Shown: positions 17,139-26,858, counted from the stretch's first letter. The stretch is DNA of 64,000 nucleotides from Vibrio penaeicida (GCF_002933855.1 NZ_BFAQ01000012.1:56245-120244); one strand, 5' to 3'. Notes: generated by a model from the sequence alone, not told the origin. Program-made: numbers and translations.

Positions 17139-17609
17139 TTAGTGCTGGTGTGAGCCATGAGATCCGTGCTGATGCCCACTTGATGACCCTCCGTAAGCGC
17201 CATCTTCTGGCTCAAATGGCGCCATTTCTGATTGCACTTTTCCACCGAGCCCTTGGATCATGTCGTCGAGGACATGGTCATGCTGATACCGGAGCCAGTT
17301 TTGTGTCACTTGTAATGGCACATGGCGATTCCCTAAGTGATATGCCATGCGAGCGAGGAGCAATGGGTCATCACAATAAATTGTGGAAACAGGTTCCGGC
17401 GCAGCCTTGATTTCCACTACTTTTCCACATTCGCTTTTTAGCTGCATGCCATCTCTAAGCGTGTAACCGCGAGGTATAAAAAGACCCGCTTCAGAACCAT
17501 CATCCAAAACAACGCGTAGGCGGCTTTTGATGCGCTTTTCAATGGGCAAGCTGAGGAAAACATCTGGGGATTCCGTGAAAGTGTTGTTAAAATGGGTTAG
17601 CTCAATCAC
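17139..17609 (-). CDS. ureE: Urease nickel metallochaperone UreE
   Basis: A 156-residue protein with the N-terminal peptide-binding domain (EKRIKSRLRVVLDDGSEAG), the metal-binding domain with MAYHLGNRHVPLQV near residue 88, and a His-rich tail after residue 140 (GHQHGSHGSHQH) that binds nickel. It starts with GTG, preceded by AAGGA, which decides the start because no ATG is near. Confidence 0.93.
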   Translation of the reverse strand: MIELTHFNNTFTESPDVFLSLPIEKRIKSRLRVVLDDGSEAGLFIPRGYTLRDGMQLKSECGKVVEIKAAPEPVSTIYCDDPLLLARMAYHLGNRHVPLQVTQNWLRYQHDHVLDDMIQGLGGKVQSEMAPFEPEDGAYGGSSSGHQHGSHGSHQH

Positions 17610-17624
17610 AAGATATATCCTTGA

Positions 17625-19328
17625 TTAAAATAAAAAATAACGCTGAGCCATCGGCAGCTCGCTGGCAGGTTCACAAATCAACAATTGTCCGTTTGCTCTG
17701 ACTTGATAGGTTTGGGAGTCGACTTCAATATTGGGTTGCCAGTTGTTAAGTTTCATGTCGGCTTTTTTGATAGATCGACAGTTTTTCGCGATGCCGATCT
17801 GGCTACTGAGAGAGAGCCTTTCATTGATGCCTTCATCAGCCGCTTGTTGAGACACAAACAACATGGATGTGGAGCTCGCCGCTTTGCCATAACTGGCAAA
17901 CATAGAACGATAGTGAACCGGTTGAGGGGTAGGGATAGAAGCATTCGGATCGCCCATTGGTGCCATCGCAATCATTCCCCCTTTGATGATTAAGCTAGGT
18001 TTCACACCAAAAAATTGCGGCTTCCAGAGCACTAAATCGGCGAGCTTACCCACTTCAATCGATCCAACTTCGTGCACCATTCCATGAGTGATTGCTGGGT
18101 TGATTGTGTATTTGGCAATGTAGCGCTTGAGACGAAAATTGTCGTTGTGATCGCTATCTTCAGCTAAAGCGCCTCGCTGGACTTTCATTTTGTGCGCAGT
18201 CTGCCACGTACGGGTGATCACTTCCCCAACTCGCCCCATTGCTTGGGAGTCGGAAGCAATCATTGAAAACGCACCTAAGTCGTGAAGAATATCTTCTGCC
18301 GCGATGGTTTCGCGGCGAATACGCGATTCGGCAAATGCCACATCTTCTGCAATGGAGGGCGAAAGGTGGTGGCAAACCATTAACATGTCCAAATGCTCAT
18401 CCACCGTATTGATGGTGTAAGGGCGAGTAGGGTTGGTCGAAGAAGGCAACACATTGGATTCGCCGCATGCACGGATGATGTCTGGAGCATGTCCACCACC
18501 AGCCCCTTCTGTATGGTAAGTGTGGATCACTCGATCGCCAATCGCATTGAGCGTTGCTTCTACAAAACCGGACTCGTTCAAGGTATCGGTATGAATGGCC
18601 ACTTGCACGTCCATTTCTTCTGCGACGTTCATGCAATTGTCGATGGATGCGGGTGTTGTTCCCCAATCTTCATGGAGCTTCAAACCAACCGCGCCCGCAG
18701 CAACTTGTTCTCGTAATCCTTCAGGTTGACTGGCGTTACCTTTACCCAATAAACCAAAGTTCATAGGAAAAGCATCCAAAGATTCCAGCATGCGATGCAT
18801 ATTCCAAGGACCGGGTGTACACGTGGTTGCGTTGGTTCCGGTGGCGGGTCCTGTCCCTCCGCCAATCATGGTGGTGACTCCGGATGCAAGGGCTTCTTCA
18901 ATTTGTTGTGGGCAGATAAAATGTATATGCGAGTCGATACCGCCTGCCGTTAAAATCGACCCTTCACCTGCGATAATTTCCGTTCCCGGACCGATGATGA
19001 TATCCACATTAGGTTGTACATCTGGATTGCCTGCTTTACCTATCGCGACAATTCGACCTTCTTTCACGCCCACATCGGCTTTTACTATGCCCCAATAATC
19101 AAGGACGACAGCGTTGGTGATAACTAAGTCGGGCGTTTCTGCCGACGGACGCTGGCTTTGCCCCATTCCGTCGCGAATGACTTTTCCGCCACCAAATTTC
19201 ACTTCATCGCCATAGGTCGTGAAGTCTTTCTCTACGGCTAGCCATAAATCGGTGTCGGCGAGTCTTAGCCTGTCCCCAATTGTTGGACCAAACATTTCTG
19301 CGTAGGCTTGCCTTGAAATCGTTGCCAT
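17625..19328 (-). CDS. ureC: Urease alpha subunit
   Basis: A 567-residue amidohydrolase catalytic subunit of full family length. Nickel ligands are seen in [26 protein letters not shown] (carbamylated Lys), [12 protein letters not shown] and [16 protein letters not shown]; the flap Cys/His motif is [13 protein letters not shown] and the last ligand is in [12 protein letters not shown]. All key residues are present, so the enzyme should be active. The start at 19328 ([16 protein letters not shown]) is standard and GGAAG precedes it. It is separated from ureAB by 147 bases filled with tandem repeats. Confidence 0.96.
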   Translation of the reverse strand: MATISRQAYAEMFGPTIGDRLRLADTDLWLAVEKDFTTYGDEVKFGGGKVIRDGMGQSQRPSAETPDLVITNAVVLDYWGIVKADVGVKEGRIVAIGKAGNPDVQPNVDIIIGPGTEIIAGEGSILTAGGIDSHIHFICPQQIEEALASGVTTMIGGGTGPATGTNATTCTPGPWNMHRMLESLDAFPMNFGLLGKGNASQPEGLREQVAAGAVGLKLHEDWGTTPASIDNCMNVAEEMDVQVAIHTDTLNESGFVEATLNAIGDRVIHTYHTEGAGGGHAPDIIRACGESNVLPSSTNPTRPYTINTVDEHLDMLMVCHHLSPSIAEDVAFAESRIRRETIAAEDILHDLGAFSMIASDSQAMGRVGEVITRTWQTAHKMKVQRGALAEDSDHNDNFRLKRYIAKYTINPAITHGMVHEVGSIEVGKLADLVLWKPQFFGVKPSLIIKGGMIAMAPMGDPNASIPTPQPVHYRSMFASYGKAASSTSMLFVSQQAADEGINERLSLSSQIGIAKNCRSIKKADMKLNNWQPNIEVDSQTYQVRANGQLLICEPASELPMAQRYFLF

Positions 19329-19365
19329 TAGAACTTCCTTGTTTCTTGTTTTTCTAATACCTAAG

Positions 19366-19440
19366 TATTTAGATGTCACTTGGGTATTTAGAGGTCACTT
19401 GGGTATTTAGAGAACATTTGAGTGTTTGAGAACACGTGGT
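19366..19440. repeat. 19-bp tandem repeats between ureAB and ureC
   Basis: Three 19-bp units begin at 19366, 19385 and 19404 (TATTTAGATGTCACTTGGG type), followed by a diverged partial unit. A separate short duplication (GACCGCTTAC twice) follows at about 19449-19470. Together they make up most of the gap between the urease structural genes and could be length-variable between strains. Confidence 0.8.
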
Positions 19441-19475
19441 TAAATACTCGACCGCTTACTTGACCGCTTACAAAT

Positions 19476-20114
19476 TTAAACGCGCCCCATCACTTTGCCT
19501 TGGAACCCATAAATGGTTTTTGACCCCGAATACTCGACAAGCTCAACGGTGCGTGACTGGCCAGGCTCAAACCGAGTAGCGGTGCCCGCAGGAATATTGA
19601 GCCTAAAACCGAGAGTGGCTTCGCGGTCGAAGTGAAGGGCATCATTCGCTTCATAGAAATGGTAGTGAGAGCCAATTTGTATGGGGCGATCACCGTGGTT
19701 TTGCACGTTGACAGACACCGTTTTTCTATCGTGGTTGATCACCAAGTCTTCGTCTGGGGTTTGTTGTTCACCCGGTATGATTTCATCATTGGTAATGTCG
19801 GGCAGGGCTCGCTGGGAAATTGGGTCGTGTACCGTAACCAGCTTGGTGCCATCTGGAAATGTGGCTTCAACTTGTACATCGGGAATCATTGAAGGGATCC
19901 CCTCCATCACGTCTTCGACCGACAATAGTGTGCGCCCAAAGTCCATTAATTCGGATACGGTTTTCCCTTCACGCGCACCTTCCAAGATGGCGCTACTGAT
20001 AAACGCGATGGATTCTGGGTAGTTCAGTTTTAGCCCTTTTTCTTTGCGCTGAGATGCCAGCATTCCAGCACAGAAAATCAGCAGTTTATCCTTTTCTCTG
20101 GGGGTGAGTTCCAT
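19476..20114 (-). CDS. ureAB: Fused urease gamma-beta subunit
   Basis: A 212-residue protein joining the gamma subunit (residues 1-100, [12 protein letters not shown] through LVTVHDPI) to the beta subunit (about 108-212, [10 protein letters not shown] through [11 protein letters not shown]) with a short linker and no internal stop or start. Separate ureA and ureB genes are usual in enteric and many vibrio ureases; fusions are known in Helicobacter and actinomycetes. It assembles with UreC into the urease core. Confidence 0.95.
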   Translation of the reverse strand: MELTPREKDKLLIFCAGMLASQRKEKGLKLNYPESIAFISSAILEGAREGKTVSELMDFGRTLLSVEDVMEGIPSMIPDVQVEATFPDGTKLVTVHDPISQRALPDITNDEIIPGEQQTPDEDLVINHDRKTVSVNVQNHGDRPIQIGSHYHFYEANDALHFDREATLGFRLNIPAGTATRFEPGQSRTVELVEYSGSKTIYGFQGKVMGRV

Positions 20115-20152
20115 TCTTATCCCTTTTCATTGTTAACCCTTAGGTTTCTTTC

Positions 20153-21070
20153 TTACATCGCCCAAATCCTTGGCACGACAGAGGGTTGTAGCCCCCAGTG
20201 TTCTCTTACCAGTGCCCTCACTTGTATAAAGGTACCCATAATGTCTTCAGACCATTTACCCAATGCGCGTACGACCATTAAATCCTCTAAACACGTAGCA
20301 GCGATAATCAAGGTGTTGGGCTGATTTTCCTGCTCTTCTTCAATGGACTGGAGCAAGGCTTGTACCAACTTGAGCATTTCATCGTCTGCCCCTGAAATAT
20401 ACAAACTCCCCATGGTGGGGTTTCCTTGTAACCCATTGTTATAAAAAAGCTTATCTCTACCTTGATAATCAAGTCCTTCGATTAAATAGGGTTTGTTATT
20501 GATTAATATCTCAGTTCTTCCTGATAGTTTTCCTTTTAGGAATCCCTCATTCAGTGCAGGGCGACCAAAACAGTGCATTTCCCATCCCATAAATTGGGCA
20601 TTTTCTTCAAGTTCTATTCGGGTATTTAATCGGGCAATGGCGCCGGAAAAATAAATGTTCTCTAAAGGAAACCACTCTAAGGTTGCACCGTTTTCTACTT
20701 TCAGATGAAGGATTTGAGTCGCTGTATGTTCATCTGATAGGTAAAACTTTGTCGCGCCTGGTGTGGTAATTAGGGCGTGTGAGCCCGATTCGACGTGAGT
20801 GCTAATGGTGAGCGAATCGCCACCCACCACACCACCGGGTGGGTGAAGTAAGTAGCAGTGACAAACCTTACCTTCGGGATAGAGGGGGCGCTGAACAGCA
20901 AGCGGCCCTCGTTGTTCGCGATGGCTCAAAATGGTTTTGTTTTGGGTGGGGGAGAAAACCAAATTCAGGCTGGCTTGCCAACCCGAAGAGGAGGGTCGCG
21001 TTATAGGATCCTCTGTCTTGTTAGAGACCCCTGTCTTAAGAGAAACGTTTTGGTCGAATACAAGCGTCAT
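20153..21070 (-). CDS. ureD: Urease accessory protein UreD (UreH)
   Basis: A 305-residue scaffold that binds apo-urease with UreF and UreG. Typical stretches are LHPPGGVVGGDSL near residue 76, TTPGATKFYLS near 97, LEWFPLENIYFSGA near 130 and WEMHCFGRPALNEGF near 160. Its start overlaps the stop of urtE by four bases (ATGA), which ties the urease genes to the urea transporter genes in one operon. Confidence 0.93.
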   Translation of the reverse strand: MTLVFDQNVSLKTGVSNKTEDPITRPSSSGWQASLNLVFSPTQNKTILSHREQRGPLAVQRPLYPEGKVCHCYLLHPPGGVVGGDSLTISTHVESGSHALITTPGATKFYLSDEHTATQILHLKVENGATLEWFPLENIYFSGAIARLNTRIELEENAQFMGWEMHCFGRPALNEGFLKGKLSGRTEILINNKPYLIEGLDYQGRDKLFYNNGLQGNPTMGSLYISGADDEMLKLVQALLQSIEEEQENQPNTLIIAATCLEDLMVVRALGKWSEDIMGTFIQVRALVREHWGLQPSVVPRIWAM

Positions 21071-21762
21071 ACAGTCAGGTACTCCGAAATCAGTTTATCA
21101 CTGAGACCGTCCATATTGCCGGACGCGACCATTCTTCCTCTATCTAACAATATAAACTGGTCACCTACTTTTCTGGCGAAAGGCAGTTTTTGCTCTACAA
21201 GCAGTACGGTGAGCCCAAGCTTTTCGTTAAGCATGCGTATGATGTCGCCAATCTCTTGCACGATGTTGGGTTGAATGCCTTCCGTTGGTTCATCCAATAT
21301 TAAAAGCTCTGGGTTGACTACTAAGGCTCGCCCAATGGCAAGTTGTTGTTGCTGACCTCCGGAGAGATCACCGCCTCGGCGATGCTTCATCTCTTCGAGT
21401 ACGGGGAAAATTTCGTAGATGAAGTTCGGTATTTTTCGGTCACTTTTATCCCGAATGGGAAGGCCGACAGACAGGTTTTCTTCTACGCTGAGCATTGGAA
21501 AGATCTGTCTGCCTTGAGGCACATACCCAATGCCTAGCCTTGGCCTATCTTCGGCGCTACGCTGGGCAATGCTTTCACCATTCAGTTCAATATCACCGCT
21601 TCTGATAGGGGTAAGCCCCATAATGCACTCCAATAGCGTACTTTTACCTACGCCATTTCTGCCCATCAAGACCGTGCACTCACCTTTGGGAATGGTAAGG
21701 CTTAGATCCCACAAAGTATGGCTTTCACCATAGTATTGATCGACGTTTTTTATCTCTAACAT
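21067..21762 (-). CDS. urtE: Urea ABC transporter ATP-binding protein UrtE
   Basis: A 231-residue ATPase of the LivF class. Walker A is GRNGVGKST near residue 36, the signature is LSGGQQQQLAIGRAL near 134 and Walker B is LLILDEPTEGIQPNI near 153. The PTEGIQPNIVQEI wording is typical of UrtE. It pairs with UrtD in urea import. Its ATG shares one base with the stop of urtD. Confidence 0.94.
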   Translation of the reverse strand: MLEIKNVDQYYGESHTLWDLSLTIPKGECTVLMGRNGVGKSTLLECIMGLTPIRSGDIELNGESIAQRSAEDRPRLGIGYVPQGRQIFPMLSVEENLSVGLPIRDKSDRKIPNFIYEIFPVLEEMKHRRGGDLSGGQQQQLAIGRALVVNPELLILDEPTEGIQPNIVQEIGDIIRMLNEKLGLTVLLVEQKLPFARKVGDQFILLDRGRMVASGNMDGLSDKLISEYLTV

Positions 21763-22583
21763 TATGACTCCCCCAGATACACTTGCTTTACTGTTGAGTC
21801 CGACTGTACTTTGTCCATACTGCCTTCTGCCAAAACATGCCCCTGATGCAACACCGTTACGTGCGATGCGATAGAACGAACAAAATCCATATCGTGTTCA
21901 ACCACCACCACCGAATGTTTGCCAGCGAGGCCATTCAATAGCTCAGCGGTTCTGTCCATTTCTTGGTGAGTCATTCCCGCGACAGGTTCGTCCACCAGTA
22001 AAAGCTTGGGGCTTTGCATGAGTAACATGCCTATTTCTAGCCATTGTTTTTGCCCATGAGATAGGTTGCCAGCAGAGAGATTTGATTGATCTTTTAGGTG
22101 GATAAGTTCCAATACGGATTCAAGACGATCAGCTTGCTCGGCATTCAGTTTTGCTGTGAACGTGCCCCATAAACCTCGAACACCGGTCATCGCGAGTTCT
22201 AAGTTTTGCCAAACAGACAGACACTCAATTACGGTGGGCTTCTGGAATTTACGGCCTATGCCTGCGTTTGCGATGTCGGCTTCATTCATTTTGAGCAGGT
22301 TGAGATTGGAACCCAGCCATACCTGCCCACTGTCTGGTTTGGTTTTGCCCGTGATGATGTCCATCATGGTGGTTTTTCCCGCTCCATTTGGCCCTATGAT
22401 GCAGCGTAACTCTCCCTCTTTGATGTAGAGGTTTAGATCGTCAATGGCTTTAAACCCATCAAAGCTTTTGTTGACACCTTCAAGGTAAAGCAGAATATTA
22501 TGAGTCGTGTCGACGAGTGGGTGGATGTTCGGCTGCATAAAGCTAAACACTTTGTCGCGGCTCATCAGTTCAGTGGTTAGCAT
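21762..22583 (-). CDS. urtD: Urea ABC transporter ATP-binding protein UrtD
   Basis: A 273-residue ATPase of the LivG class, with Walker A GPNGAGKTT near residue 62, signature LSHGQKQWLEIGMLL near 165 and Walker B LLLVDEPVAGMTHQEM near 184. The first 30 residues before the ATPase fold are longer than needed, and an internal start is possible, but the ATG at 22583 has GGAG upstream and overlaps the stop of urtC by one base. Confidence 0.93.
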   Translation of the reverse strand: MLTTELMSRDKVFSFMQPNIHPLVDTTHNILLYLEGVNKSFDGFKAIDDLNLYIKEGELRCIIGPNGAGKTTMMDIITGKTKPDSGQVWLGSNLNLLKMNEADIANAGIGRKFQKPTVIECLSVWQNLELAMTGVRGLWGTFTAKLNAEQADRLESVLELIHLKDQSNLSAGNLSHGQKQWLEIGMLLMQSPKLLLVDEPVAGMTHQEMDRTAELLNGLAGKHSVVVVEHDMDFVRSIASHVTVLHQGHVLAEGSMDKVQSDSTVKQVYLGES

Positions 22584-23734
22584 TAGGAGGTCTCCTTACT
22601 GGCTGTAAGTCGTTTTTTTAATGAGGGCAATTGCGCCAACGCACCGACCACGCCTTTAGGAAGATACAAGGTGGAAAGAACGAATAATCCCCCAAGGGCA
22701 AACAACCATATTTCTGGGAATTCGACGGTAAACCAGCTTTTGGCGTAGTTGACCAAAATCGCGCCAGCCACTGCACCGTAGAGTGTTGCCCTTCCACCGA
22801 GTGCCACCCAAATCACGATTTCGATTGAGTTGATAGGCGCAAATTCACCCGGATTAATGATGCCGACTTGTGGAACGTAGAATGCGCCAGCTAATCCTGC
22901 GATCATGGCAGAGAGTACAAAAATGCCGAGCTTGATGTTGTCGACGTCGTAACCCATGAAGCGGGTTCGGGATTCGGTGTCTCTAATGGCTAAAGCGACG
23001 CGTCCCAATCTGCTTTGAATGATCACTTTACATAAGATGTAACAAGCAATAAGAGCGATACCTGTACACATAAACAAAGCCAGCTTTGTGGCGTCTTGCT
23101 GCAAACTGAAACCGAGAATGTCTTTAAAGTCGGTCAGACCGTTGTTTCCACCAAACCCCATCTCGTTTCTAAAGAATGCCAGCATCAAAGCGTAGGTGAG
23201 TGCCTGTGTCATGATCGAAAGATAAACACCCGATACACGAGAGCGAAAAGCAAGGTACCCAAAGATAAATGCCAGAGAGCCAGGGACAAGAAGTACCATG
23301 AGGGCAGCGAACCAAAACTGATCAAACCCTAGCCAAAACCAAGGCAGTTCTTGCCAGTTTAAGAAGACCATAAAATCGGCTAATACCGGATCACCATAGA
23401 CACCGCGGTCACCTATCTGCCTCATGAGATACATACCCATGGCGTAGCCACCTAGAGCAAAAAAGGCGCCATGACCTAAGCTGAGTATGCCGAGGTACCC
23501 CCAAACTAAATCGACAGACAGAGCAAGTAATGCGTAGCTGAGGTACTTACCCATTAATGAAACGGTAAAGGTTTCGATATGCAATGGGTGTCCTTGTGGC
23601 AAGACTAGGTTGCAAAAGGGCACCAGTATTAGAAGCAAAATAATGGTACCAAGTGTGGCTTTGCTGCCCTTGTCGCTGCTCAGTGCATTCCAAATGATGG
23701 AGTTAGATGATGATGCTGTACTTGAACTCATCAT
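22583..23734 (-). CDS. urtC: Urea ABC transporter permease UrtC
   Basis: A 383-residue inner-membrane protein of the LivM class with about nine to ten helices. Motifs LSLGHGAFFALGGYAMGMYLMRQI near residue 90 and AIRDTESRTRFMGYD near 260 are typical of UrtC. It forms the urea channel with UrtB. Two ATG codons open the frame; either may be used. Confidence 0.93.
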   Translation of the reverse strand: MMSSSTASSSNSIIWNALSSDKGSKATLGTIILLLILVPFCNLVLPQGHPLHIETFTVSLMGKYLSYALLALSVDLVWGYLGILSLGHGAFFALGGYAMGMYLMRQIGDRGVYGDPVLADFMVFLNWQELPWFWLGFDQFWFAALMVLLVPGSLAFIFGYLAFRSRVSGVYLSIMTQALTYALMLAFFRNEMGFGGNNGLTDFKDILGFSLQQDATKLALFMCTGIALIACYILCKVIIQSRLGRVALAIRDTESRTRFMGYDVDNIKLGIFVLSAMIAGLAGAFYVPQVGIINPGEFAPINSIEIVIWVALGGRATLYGAVAGAILVNYAKSWFTVEFPEIWLFALGGLFVLSTLYLPKGVVGALAQLPSLKKRLTASKETS

Positions 23735-23739
23735 AATGA

Positions 23740-25344
23740 TTACCCTTCAGCCGCACGGCCGCGCTGTGGAAATAATCCGCGTGGACGTTTTTGAATAAAG
23801 AGAATAATAAAAACCAAAACCAGTATTTTCGCGAGTACGGCACCCGCCCATGGTTCCAGTATTTTATTAAATACGCCTAAACTTAGGCCCGCGACGAGTG
23901 TTCCCCACAAGTTGCCAACCCCGCCAAAAACCACCACCATGAAAGAATCGATGATGTAGGCTTGCCCCATGTTAGGACCAACATTCGTAAGTTGAGACAA
24001 AGCAACGCCTGCTATTCCAGCGACACCCGATCCCAATCCAAATGTCATGATATCGACTCTTTCTGAGCGAATACCCATTGCTTTAGCCATCGGACGGTTT
24101 TGAGAAACGGCGCGCACTTGCAAACCTAGTGGCGTTTTCTTCAAAATCATCATGAGACCTGCAAACGCTGCAATACAAAATAGGATGATGTAAAGGCGGT
24201 TGTAGGTTAGGGCGAGCATGGGGTTGATTTCCAATGAACCGGACAGAAATTCCGGTGTGGTGACAGATCGATTGAGCGGTGAAAAAATAGAGCGTACGGC
24301 TTGCTGTAAAATGAGGCTGATACCAAAAGTCGCCAGCAATGTTTCTAAAGGTCGTCCATACAAATGACGAATAACACTTCGTTCAATCGTAATGCCGACG
24401 AGTGCTGAGACCATAAAAGCAGCAGGGATAGAGAGGAGCAGCGCTATTCCTGGGTAAGAAGGCATGATTTGTTGAATGACGTAAGTCGTGTAAGCGCCAA
24501 TCATGATCAATTCGCCATGCGCCATGTTGATTACGCCCATTACCCCAAACGTAATCGCCAATCCAATGCCAGCAAGCACCAATACCGAACCCAAGCTCAA
24601 GCCAAAGAAAAGCGTCTCGATGCCTGAATACAAACGCTGGCTTTCTTGATATTGGTTTATTGCCTTGTTAGTAGCTTCTAAAACAGCAGCATCAGTATTT
24701 TGATTTTGCAATTGATTGAGGACTTGAAAAACAGCATCTTGCTTGCTTTCTGCGATTTTTTTAATGGCTTCAAGTTGGTGCTCGCCTTTTCCATTTTTCG
24801 CCAGATCTAGGTTCAAGTTGAGAGTTAAAAGCTGTTTTATCTCTGCGTTTGTCTCTATTTTTTCTTGCTTGGAGATGAGGGCGATTATTGATGGATCTTT
24901 TGTTCCTATTAATCTTTTACTGGCAGCTAGGCGAATATCATCATGTGGAGAAAGAAGATCTATTTTAGCCAATTGCAGACGCAGATAACTTCGAAGCTTG
25001 TTGTTTAGTTTTGCTTTTTTAAAATCCCGTTTGTTTTGGATAACCGTTTTTTCACCATTGGGAATCTGAACGGCTGTTTGCCCTTTTTTAAACGAGGTGA
25101 TGGAATAGAGAGAGTGAGAAGAGGGCTGGACGTACAGTGAGCCTTTAAGCCATTGGCTTAAAACGGGTTTGGCTAATTCCGCTTGGGTTTCAACCAGCCA
25201 GTCCGCGGCACTTTTACGTTCTTCATATTTTCGGCTGAGTAATTTAGGTGTCAGTTCGCTGAACGCGCTCACCTCTGTACTCGCTATACTTTGCGCTGAA
25301 GATAAACACATCAGCCCAAGTAGAAAGTATCGGAAAAATTGCAT
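23740..25344 (-). CDS. urtB: Urea ABC transporter permease UrtB with periplasmic N-terminal domain
   Basis: About 534 residues. A signal peptide (MQFFRYFLLGLMCLSSAQ) and a helical periplasmic domain of about 230 residues precede a LivH-type permease of eight helices (from about 245), with motifs GVMGVINMAHGELIMIGAYT and VVFGGVGNLWGTLVAG. The long extracytoplasmic domain is found in many proteobacterial UrtB proteins. The frame opens at TTG (25365); the ATG at 25344 begins exactly at the signal peptide. Confidence 0.92.
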   Translation of the reverse strand: MQFFRYFLLGLMCLSSAQSIASTEVSAFSELTPKLLSRKYEERKSAADWLVETQAELAKPVLSQWLKGSLYVQPSSHSLYSITSFKKGQTAVQIPNGEKTVIQNKRDFKKAKLNNKLRSYLRLQLAKIDLLSPHDDIRLAASKRLIGTKDPSIIALISKQEKIETNAEIKQLLTLNLNLDLAKNGKGEHQLEAIKKIAESKQDAVFQVLNQLQNQNTDAAVLEATNKAINQYQESQRLYSGIETLFFGLSLGSVLVLAGIGLAITFGVMGVINMAHGELIMIGAYTTYVIQQIMPSYPGIALLLSIPAAFMVSALVGITIERSVIRHLYGRPLETLLATFGISLILQQAVRSIFSPLNRSVTTPEFLSGSLEINPMLALTYNRLYIILFCIAAFAGLMMILKKTPLGLQVRAVSQNRPMAKAMGIRSERVDIMTFGLGSGVAGIAGVALSQLTNVGPNMGQAYIIDSFMVVVFGGVGNLWGTLVAGLSLGVFNKILEPWAGAVLAKILVLVFIILFIQKRPRGLFPQRGRAAEG

Positions 25345-25401
25345 TATTGTGTCCGTGCTAAGCAAATAGACCCCTCACAAAGTGTGAGGGGCAAAAATAA
25401 A

Positions 25402-26685
25402 TTAATTCGTTCCTGAGCATTTCTTAGTTTCAACATTGAAACTGCCGCACGAGAATGGTTGCAACCAGCTGGAGTAAAGATCCTTAGAACCTGGCAAAAA
25501 GTCGGACCATGCGTCGCCCGCAACTAACCCTGTGGTTTCCCAAACAACTTCAAATTGACCGTCGTCTTGAATTTCGCCAATCAGGACAGGTTTGGTGATG
25601 TGGTGGTTTGGTAGCATGGTGGAGTAACCACCACTTAAGTTAGGGACGGAAACGCCAATTAAAGCGTCTTGAACGGCTTCAGGTTGAGTGGTGCCCGCAT
25701 TGGTGACCGCTTGCGCCCACATGTTGAATCCGATGTAATGCGCTTCCATTGGATCGTTAGTGACACGGTCCTCGCTTTTAATAAAGGCTTGCCATTTTTC
25801 TACAAAATCATCATTGGACTCTGTTTCTACGCTCATGAAATAGTTCCAAGCGGCAAGGTGTCCGACTAAAGGAGAGGTATCCATGCCAGACAGTTCTTCT
25901 TCTCCCACTGAGAATGCAACAACTGGGATGTCTTCGGATGAAACGCCTTGAGCGCCTAGCTCTTTATAGAAAGGTACATTTGCATCGCCATTAATGGTGG
26001 AAACTACGGCTGTTTTTTTGCCTTCTGCGCCAAACTTCTTGATATCAGAAACGATGGATTGCCAGTCGGAATGACCAAAGGGTGTGTAATTGATCATGAT
26101 GTCTTTTGCGTCGACACCTTTACCTTTTAAGTAGGCTTCTAAGATCTTATTGGTGGTTCTTGGGTAAACGTAATCGGTGCCAGCGAGTACCCATCGTTCC
26201 ACATCGAGATCATTCATTAAATAGTCAACAGCAGGGATGGCTTGCTGGTTAGGTGCCGCTCCTGTGTAGAACACGTTTTTTGATGACTCTTCACCTTCAT
26301 ATTGAACGGGATAAAACAGGATACTGTTGAGCTCTTCAAAAACAGGTAACATGGATTTACGCGATACGGATGTCCAACCTCCAAAGACGACATCGACTTG
26401 TTCTTTTTCAATTAACTCGCGGGCTTTTTCTGCGAAAAGAGGCCAGTTTGAAGCGGGATCTACAACGACAGCTTCCAGTTTTTTACCAAGTAACCCACCT
26501 TTTTTGTTTTGCTCCTCAACCAACATCAATACCGTATCTTTCAATGTCGTTTCACTGATCGCCATCGTGCCTGATAGAGAGTGCAGCACGCCGACTTTAA
26601 TGGTATCGGATGCTAATGCTTGGGAAGAAAGTGATATGAGGGTGCCTAACGCAGCAAGCTTCAATTTGAACGTCATGTTCTTCAT
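25402..26685 (-). CDS. urtA: Urea ABC transporter substrate-binding protein UrtA
   Basis: A 427-residue periplasmic type-I binding protein with a signal peptide (cleaved after SQALA) and mature start SDTIKVGVLHSLSGTMAIS, diagnostic of the urea/short-chain amide binding family. FGGWTSVSRKSMLPVFEE and FYPVQYEGEESSKNVFYTGA also match UrtA. AAGGAGA lies 7 nt before the ATG. First gene of the operon; a sigma-54-like promoter lies about 35-50 nt upstream. Confidence 0.95.
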   Translation of the reverse strand: MKNMTFKLKLAALGTLISLSSQALASDTIKVGVLHSLSGTMAISETTLKDTVLMLVEEQNKKGGLLGKKLEAVVVDPASNWPLFAEKARELIEKEQVDVVFGGWTSVSRKSMLPVFEELNSILFYPVQYEGEESSKNVFYTGAAPNQQAIPAVDYLMNDLDVERWVLAGTDYVYPRTTNKILEAYLKGKGVDAKDIMINYTPFGHSDWQSIVSDIKKFGAEGKKTAVVSTINGDANVPFYKELGAQGVSSEDIPVVAFSVGEEELSGMDTSPLVGHLAAWNYFMSVETESNDDFVEKWQAFIKSEDRVTNDPMEAHYIGFNMWAQAVTNAGTTQPEAVQDALIGVSVPNLSGGYSTMLPNHHITKPVLIGEIQDDGQFEVVWETTGLVAGDAWSDFLPGSKDLYSSWLQPFSCGSFNVETKKCSGTN

Positions 26686-26717
26686 GGTGTATCTCCTTAT
26701 TGTGAATGGTTTTTCAA

Positions 26718-26735
26718 CAACAAGAAGTGTGCCAA
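26718..26735 (-). promoter_or_regulatory. Candidate sigma-54 promoter of the urt-ure operon
   Basis: On the minus strand TGGCACACTTCTTGT matches the sigma-54 pattern TGGCAC-N5-TTGC except for the last base. The implied transcription start, near 26708, leaves a leader of about 22 nt carrying the ribosome-binding site of urtA. Nitrogen control of urea uptake and urease through NtrC would fit this. Confidence 0.55.
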
Positions 26736-26846
26736 ATAAAAATCTAGGTGATATTTGGTGGTAATGTATTGATAATTAAGGATTAAGGTATTTTCTCTCT
26801 TTATGTTTGGACTTGCATATAAATTGATTAACTTTGAATGCTTTTG

Positions 26847-26858
26847 GTGCAGTTGCAC
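26847..26858. promoter_or_regulatory. GTGCA-GT-TGCAC palindrome upstream of urtA
   Basis: A perfect 5-bp inverted repeat with a 2-nt spacer, about 125 nt upstream of the sigma-54-like element. It shares TGCAC/GTGCA half-sites with NtrC enhancers but not their usual spacing, so an enhancer role is only a possibility. Confidence 0.3.

Noticed and set aside
19366..19440. Possible CRISPR array
   Set aside because: The units are direct tandem copies without spacers, and no cas genes are in the window.
23740..25344. urtB as an accidental gene fusion
   Set aside because: Long periplasmic N-terminal domains are known in proteobacterial UrtB proteins, and the signal peptide and frame are intact.
26327..26764. 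145-codon plus-strand frame over urtA and its promoter
   Set aside because: It is antisense to a clear UrtA and would run through the operon promoter.
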